A stretch of 7,552 bases of DNA from Clostridia bacterium (GTDB taxonomy: Bacteria; Bacillota; Clostridia; Christensenellales; Borkfalkiaceae). The DNA is taken from positions 1 through 7,552 of the forward strand of contig JAFVRU010000190.1 in the NCBI GenBank assembly GCA_017504065.1, read 5' to 3'. The translations under genes and the position numbers were made by a program. Below the pieces are notes generated by a model. The model was not told the DNA's origin. It saw only the letters and a list, made by a program, of their open reading frames with translations, and made no database searches. Below, piece by piece: positions 4,657 through 7,552 of the stretch (position 1 is its first letter; every line of letters begins with the position of its first letter).

Positions 4657-5430
4657 ATGTTTGGGAAAAGAGTAATTGCTTTTGATATAGGCGACAGACG
4701 GATCGGCGTTGCGGTGAGCGACCCGTTCAACGAATACGCTATGCCCTGCGAAACGTATTTCCGCACGAGAAATTTTCAAGCGGACGTTGCGGCGATCGCG
4801 AAAATCGCGGAAGACCGCGGCGTGGGCGTAATCGTTTGCGGTATGCCCGTGAATTTCGACGGCAGCGAAAGCGTGCAAACCGTCAAAACGCAGGAGTTCA
4901 TCGACGCGCTCAAAGAAAAGACGACGCTACCGATTGTTTTGGAAGACGAACGGTTCACGACGATGCAGGCGCGGGAAACGCAAAGGCTCGGCGGGGTGAA
5001 GCGCGAAGATCGGAAAAAGACGGTGGATTCGATTGCCGCGTCCTATATTTTAGACGGATATCTTGCCCGAATGAAAACGAAAAACAAGGAGATGCAAGCT
5101 ATGCAAAACGAAACGGAAAACGAAATGATGGAAGACTACGAAGAAGATCGGATTTTTGAATTGGAAGCGGACGACGGCACGGTGGAAAAGCTCTACCATA
5201 TCGCTACGATCGAATATCGCGGCGGCACGTATTGCTGTTTCCAAAAAGCCGAGCCCGAAACGGAAGACGAAGAAGACGAAGTGATCATTTTCGCGCTGCA
5301 AGGGGAAGGCGACGACGCGCTTTTAGTGCCGATTGAAGACGAACAGCTTTTAGACGAAGTGTTCGCGGAATTTTGCAACCAATACGAAAAATACGAAAAC
5401 AGCGAAGAAGCGAAAAGCTTGGATATGTAA
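4657..5430 (+). CDS. ruvX: Putative Holliday junction resolvase / pre-16S rRNA nuclease (RuvX/YqgF) fused to a DUF1292 domain
   Basis: The 257-aa protein has two parts. Residues 1-136 are a full RuvX/YqgF RNase H-like nuclease: AFDIGDRRIGVAVSD with Asp10, GMPVNFDGSES (62-72), LEDERFTT (95-102) and VDSIAASYIL with Asp124, the expected acidic catalytic set. Family members process the 5' end of 16S rRNA and were first proposed as Holliday junction resolvases. Residues about 160-245 are a DUF1292/YrzB-like acidic domain (RIFELEADDGTVEKLYHIATI, VIIFALQGEGDDALLVPIED, LLDEVFAEFCNQYE), normally a separate small protein. A good ribosome binding site (AAGGAG, 5086-5091) precedes an in-frame ATG at 5101 (residue 149), so DUF1292 may also be made alone. 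The start at 4657 is chosen over the ATG at 4621 because family similarity begins there and the promoter overlaps the longer version. Confidence 0.9.
   Translation: MFGKRVIAFDIGDRRIGVAVSDPFNEYAMPCETYFRTRNFQADVAAIAKIAEDRGVGVIVCGMPVNFDGSESVQTVKTQEFIDALKEKTTLPIVLEDERFTTMQARETQRLGGVKREDRKKTVDSIAASYILDGYLARMKTKNKEMQAMQNETENEMMEDYEEDRIFELEADDGTVEKLYHIATIEYRGGTYCCFQKAEPETEDEEDEVIIFALQGEGDDALLVPIEDEQLLDEVFAEFCNQYEKYENSEEAKSLDM
5086..5103 (+). promoter_or_regulatory. Internal ribosome binding site and start codon inside ruvX-DUF1292
   Basis: AAGGAG (5086-5091) is followed nine bases later by an in-frame ATG (5101-5103), at the junction of the nuclease and the DUF1292 domain. It looks like the remnant start of a once-separate gene and may still direct an independent product of 109 aa. 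Confidence 0.55.
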
Positions 5431-5455
5431 GCTTGGAAAATTGCAGAAAGTCAAA

Positions 5456-5485
5456 ACGGTGGGGGCTTCCCGCCGTAAATTTTTT
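5456..5485 (+). terminator. Intrinsic terminator after ruvX-DUF1292
   Basis: ACGGTGGG (5456-5463) pairs with CCCGCCGT (5469-5476), with one T-G wobble and a 5-nt loop, followed by AAA and six T (5480-5485). The three A between the stem and the T run make it slightly weaker than the others. Confidence 0.72.
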
Positions 5486-5524
5486 AAAAAATGCAAAAAA
5501 AACGTAAATTGTATGCAAAACAAG

Positions 5525-5553
5525 TTGATTTTGCTTGTCCTTTGTGTTAAAAT
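5525..5553 (+). promoter_or_regulatory. Promoter of the rpsB-tsf operon, extended -10
   Basis: TTGATT (5525-5530), a 17-base spacer and TAAAAT (5548-5553) preceded by TG one base upstream (5545-5546), an extended -10. A-rich tracts at 5486-5491, 5495-5502 and 5517-5520 upstream could act as an UP element, common for ribosomal protein promoters. The predicted start is near 5560. Confidence 0.75.
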
Positions 5554-5559
5554 GATATA

Positions 5560-5671
5560 GCTAAAAATTCACACTCGCTCATTGCGCGCAATCCGTGTCC
5601 GTAAAATCTTTTAATGCGGATGAAATTGCGGTCATAACGCAAGGCGGGGAGGAGAAACGGAGGTTTGAATT
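5560..5671 (+). promoter_or_regulatory. Structured 5' leader of rpsB
   Basis: About 112 nt with several pairings. ATTGCGCGCAAT (5581-5592) is a perfect palindrome. CGCAATCCG (5587-5595) can pair with CGG (5617-5619) and ATTGCG (5625-5630) across a 5-nt bulge. TTGCG (5626-5630) can instead pair with CGCAA (5638-5642). These folds exclude one another. Two ribosome binding sites follow: GGGGAGGAG (5646-5654) and GGAGGT (5659-5664, seven bases before the ATG). Autoregulation by S2 is known in E. coli; here it is only a suggestion, and I do not recognise a named leader family. Confidence 0.4.
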
Positions 5672-6457
5672 ATGGCAGTTATTACTATGAAGCAGCTCTT
5701 GGAAGCAGGCGTTCACTTCGGTCATCAGACGAGAAAGTGGAATCCGAAAATGAAGAAGTACATCTTCGCGGCGAGAAACGACATTCACATCATCGACTTG
5801 CAAATCACGGCAAACTTGATTGAAGAAGCGTATTCGTTCGTTTGCGAAAGCGTAAAAGAAGGCAAAACCGTTCTTTTCGTCGGTACGAAGAAACAAGCGC
5901 AAGACGCAATCAAAGAAGAAGCGGAAAGATGCGGTCAATACTACGTCAACGCGCGTTGGCTCGGCGGATGCTTGACCAACTTCAAAACGATGAGAAGCCG
6001 CGTAGAACGTCTTGAAAAATTGGAAGCAATGGAAGCGAACGGCGATTTCGAAGCGTTGCCCAAGAAAGAAGTTATGCTCTTGAAGAAAGAAATGGGCAAA
6101 TTGCAAACCAACCTTGGCGGTATCAAAACGATGAAGAGCATGCCCGGCGTTATGTTCGTCGTAGACCCGCACAACGAAGAAATCGCAATCAAAGAAGCGA
6201 AGAAGATGGGTATTAAGATTGTTGCGATCACGGATACGAACTGCGATCCCGACGAAATCGATTACGTAATCCCCGGTAACGACGACGCAATCCGCGCGAT
6301 CAAGTTGATCTCGTCCGTAATGGCGAACGCGGTTATCGAAGCGAACCAAGGCGAAGAAGCGTTGGTTGCGCCCGTAGCGGAAGAAGAAACGGCAGAACAA
6401 ACGATGGATTCGATCGAAGAAGTCGTAGCGGCGGCGGAAGAAAAGGAAGAAGCGTAA
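5672..6457 (+). CDS. rpsB: 30S ribosomal protein S2
   Basis: S2 binds late to the 30S subunit at the head-body junction and is needed for S1 or mRNA engagement in many bacteria. The protein has 261 aa, slightly long because of an acidic C-terminal tail (about 230-261: EEETAEQTMDSIEEVVAAAE and more Glu). Diagnostic segments are VHFGHQTRKWNPKM (about 14-27), FVGTKKQAQDAI (about 69-80), ARWLGGCLTNFKTM (about 94-107), VDPHNEEIAIKEAKKMGI and ITDTNCDPDEIDYVIPGNDDAIR. GGAGGT at 5659-5664 sets the start. It is the first gene of an operon with tsf, 49 bases downstream, the usual bacterial arrangement. Confidence 0.98.
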   Translation: MAVITMKQLLEAGVHFGHQTRKWNPKMKKYIFAARNDIHIIDLQITANLIEEAYSFVCESVKEGKTVLFVGTKKQAQDAIKEEAERCGQYYVNARWLGGCLTNFKTMRSRVERLEKLEAMEANGDFEALPKKEVMLLKKEMGKLQTNLGGIKTMKSMPGVMFVVDPHNEEIAIKEAKKMGIKIVAITDTNCDPDEIDYVIPGNDDAIRAIKLISSVMANAVIEANQGEEALVAPVAEEETAEQTMDSIEEVVAAAEEKEEA

Positions 6458-6506
6458 GCGCTACTTTCAAAACCGAGAAGATCATAAATATAAGGAGAAA
6501 ATAATT

Positions 6507-7397
6507 ATGGCATTTACAGCAAAAGACGTAATGGCGCTCCGCGAAAAGACGGGCGCAGGGGTTATGGATTGTAAAAAAGCGTTGACGGATGCTGACGGCG
6601 ATATGGCGAAAGCAGCGGACCTTTTGAGAGAACGCGGCATTGCGAAAGCGGAAAAGAAAGCTTCCCGTATTGCGGCGGAAGGGATCGTATATTGCTATAT
6701 CGAAGGCAAGACGGGCGTTTTGATCGAATTGAACTGCGAATCCGACTTCGTTGCGAAGAACCCGCAATTCGTGGAAATCGCTACGGAAGCGGCGAAAGTC
6801 GTTGCGAAAGAAAATCCCGCGGACGTTGCGGCGCTTTTGAACTGCACGATGAACGGCGCTACGGTAGAAGAATATTTGAAGAGCAAGATCGCTGTAATCG
6901 GTGAAAAGATTGCGATTAGAAGATTTACGAGATACGAATCGGAAGGTTTCTTGGAAAGCTACATTCACCTTGGCGGCAAGCTCGGCGTAATGTTGGACAT
7001 GGTTGGCGAAGCGACGGCGGAAGCAAAAGAAGTTGCGCACGACGTAACCTTGCAAATCGCGTTCACGAAGCCCGCATACTTGACGAAAGACGAAGTTTCC
7101 GCGGAAACGCTTGAAAAGGAAAAGGAAGTCTTGAAGCAACAAGCGATCAACGAAGGCAAACCCGAAGCGATCGCAGAAAAGATGGTTATGGGTAGAATTA
7201 AGAAATTCTACGAAGAAAACTGTCTTTTGGAACAAGCGTTCATTAAGGACGATTCCAAGAAAGTTGCGGAGCTTTTGAAATCGGGCAACACGTCCATCAA
7301 GCAATTCGTATTCTACGTTATGGGCGAAGGCTTGGAAAAGAAGAGCGAAGATTTGAGCGAAGAAGTTGCAAAGCAAGTTGCGGCGGCTCAAAAATAA
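6507..7397 (+). CDS. tsf: Elongation factor Ts
   Basis: EF-Ts is the guanine nucleotide exchange factor that regenerates EF-Tu-GTP. The 296-aa length is normal for the full three-part form. The N-terminal UBA-like domain (about 1-55) has VMALREKTGAGVMDCKKAL and LRERGIAKAEKKASR. The core has LNCESDFVAKNPQF (about 76-89; most family members have ETDFVARN, here Ser replaces Thr), then GEKIAIRRF and LGGKLGVMLDM. A helical coiled-coil insertion and the C-terminal region follow (VMGRIKKFYEENCLLEQAFIKD and SIKQFVFYVMGEG). AAGGAG at 6492-6497 precedes the ATG. It is cotranscribed with rpsB and followed by a strong terminator. Confidence 0.98.
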   Translation: MAFTAKDVMALREKTGAGVMDCKKALTDADGDMAKAADLLRERGIAKAEKKASRIAAEGIVYCYIEGKTGVLIELNCESDFVAKNPQFVEIATEAAKVVAKENPADVAALLNCTMNGATVEEYLKSKIAVIGEKIAIRRFTRYESEGFLESYIHLGGKLGVMLDMVGEATAEAKEVAHDVTLQIAFTKPAYLTKDEVSAETLEKEKEVLKQQAINEGKPEAIAEKMVMGRIKKFYEENCLLEQAFIKDDSKKVAELLKSGNTSIKQFVFYVMGEGLEKKSEDLSEEVAKQVAAAQK

Positions 7398-7410
7398 TCA
7401 AAAAAATGGG

Positions 7411-7447
7411 AAATCCGTTGCGTGAACCGTTACGCAACGGATTTTTT
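7411..7447 (+). terminator. Intrinsic terminator of the rpsB-tsf operon
   Basis: AATCCGTTGCGT (7412-7423) pairs perfectly over 12 bp with ACGCAACGGATT (7432-7443), with an 8-nt loop, followed by a T run to 7447. It begins 14 bases after the tsf stop codon. Confidence 0.93.
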
Positions 7448-7552
7448 ATGCGGAAATACGTCGAGAAAGCGCGCTTTTGAAAAAAATTCAAAAAAACCTA
7501 TATTTTTTCGCGGATTTTTTTGTCAATTATATAGCTTTCTTTTGAGAAATAT
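7448..7552. other. AT-rich intergenic end of window with short inverted repeats
   Basis: No gene is visible. AAAGCGCGCTTT (7466-7477) is a perfect 12-bp palindrome, and TTTTGAA (7475-7481) faces TTCAAAA (7487-7493). These may belong to the promoter region or leader of the next gene, which lies outside the window. Confidence 0.5.

Noticed and set aside
5579..6400. A 273-codon open frame on the minus strand opposite rpsB
   Set aside because: Its composition is the mirror of rpsB codons and it has no recognisable domain. S2 on the plus strand is certain.
6451..6462. AGCG-TAAG-CGCT hairpin across the rpsB stop codon
   Set aside because: A four-pair stem without a T run is too weak for a terminator, and rpsB-tsf are expected to be cotranscribed.
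6333..7391. A 352-codon open frame on the minus strand, longer than tsf itself
   Set aside because: It is fully antisense to tsf and the end of rpsB, is rich in Phe and Arg as expected for a mirror of GAA/AAG-rich genes, and has no family resemblance. tsf is clearly the real gene.
7520..7552. TTGTCA at 7520-7525 as a -35 for the next gene
   Set aside because: No acceptable -10 box is found at 16-18 bases before the window ends; the nearby TATATA has no matching -35.
1..7552. CRISPR array, transposon, toxin-antitoxin pair, tRNA or defence system
   Set aside because: I saw no repeat-spacer series, terminal inverted repeats, transposase motifs, tRNA cloverleaf or defence-type domains; the window is mostly housekeeping genes with a few short unknowns.

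Overview
The window looks like an ordinary chromosomal segment of a Bacillota (Clostridia-like) bacterium of moderate GC content. The reasons are: strong AGGAGG-type ribosome binding sites on most genes, consensus sigma-A-type promoters, several hairpin-plus-T-run terminators, an L10-type attenuator leader before rplJ, and a RuvX protein carrying a DUF1292 (YrzB-like) tail, two families that are usually genomic neighbours in Bacillota. The protein sequences fit uncultured Clostridia (for example Christensenellales-like lineages), but that placement is inference. I see no mobile element, CRISPR array, tRNA or rRNA.

Layout. (1) 1-1122: the end of a ribosomal-protein operon. A 5' leader with a probable L10(L12)4-responsive attenuator precedes rplJ (L10) and rplL (L7/L12), closed by a strong terminator; rpoB does not follow. 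(2) 1214-2240: a single-gene unit with its own promoter, encoding a secreted lipoprotein with a degenerate cyclophilin fold, ending in a very strong terminator shared with the opposite strand. (3) 2253-3477, minus strand: a 77-aa conserved small protein of unknown function with an ideal promoter, and a 298-aa protein that I do not recognise. (4) 3567-4272: a divergently oriented putative regulator with two homologous Myb-like repeats and a C-terminal leucine zipper, ending in a second bidirectional terminator. (5) 4284-4511, minus strand: a YtxH-like small membrane protein. (6) 4622-5485: ruvX fused in frame to a DUF1292 domain, with a promoter placed so that the mRNA would start at or next to the ATG, then a terminator. 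(7) 5525-7447: rpsB (S2) and tsf (EF-Ts) as one operon with an extended -10 promoter, a 112-nt structured leader and a terminator. The final 105 bases hold only AT-rich sequence with short inverted repeats.

Functionally, rplJ-rplL build the ribosomal stalk that recruits EF-Tu and other GTPases, rpsB supplies S2, and tsf recycles EF-Tu, so the flanks are translation machinery. The middle is a mosaic of short, independently transcribed genes of mostly unknown role. The features most worth a second look are the RuvX-DUF1292 fusion with an internal ribosome binding site and an apparently leaderless start, the cyclophilin-like lipoprotein lacking the usual catalytic residues, and the tandem-repeat/zipper protein.
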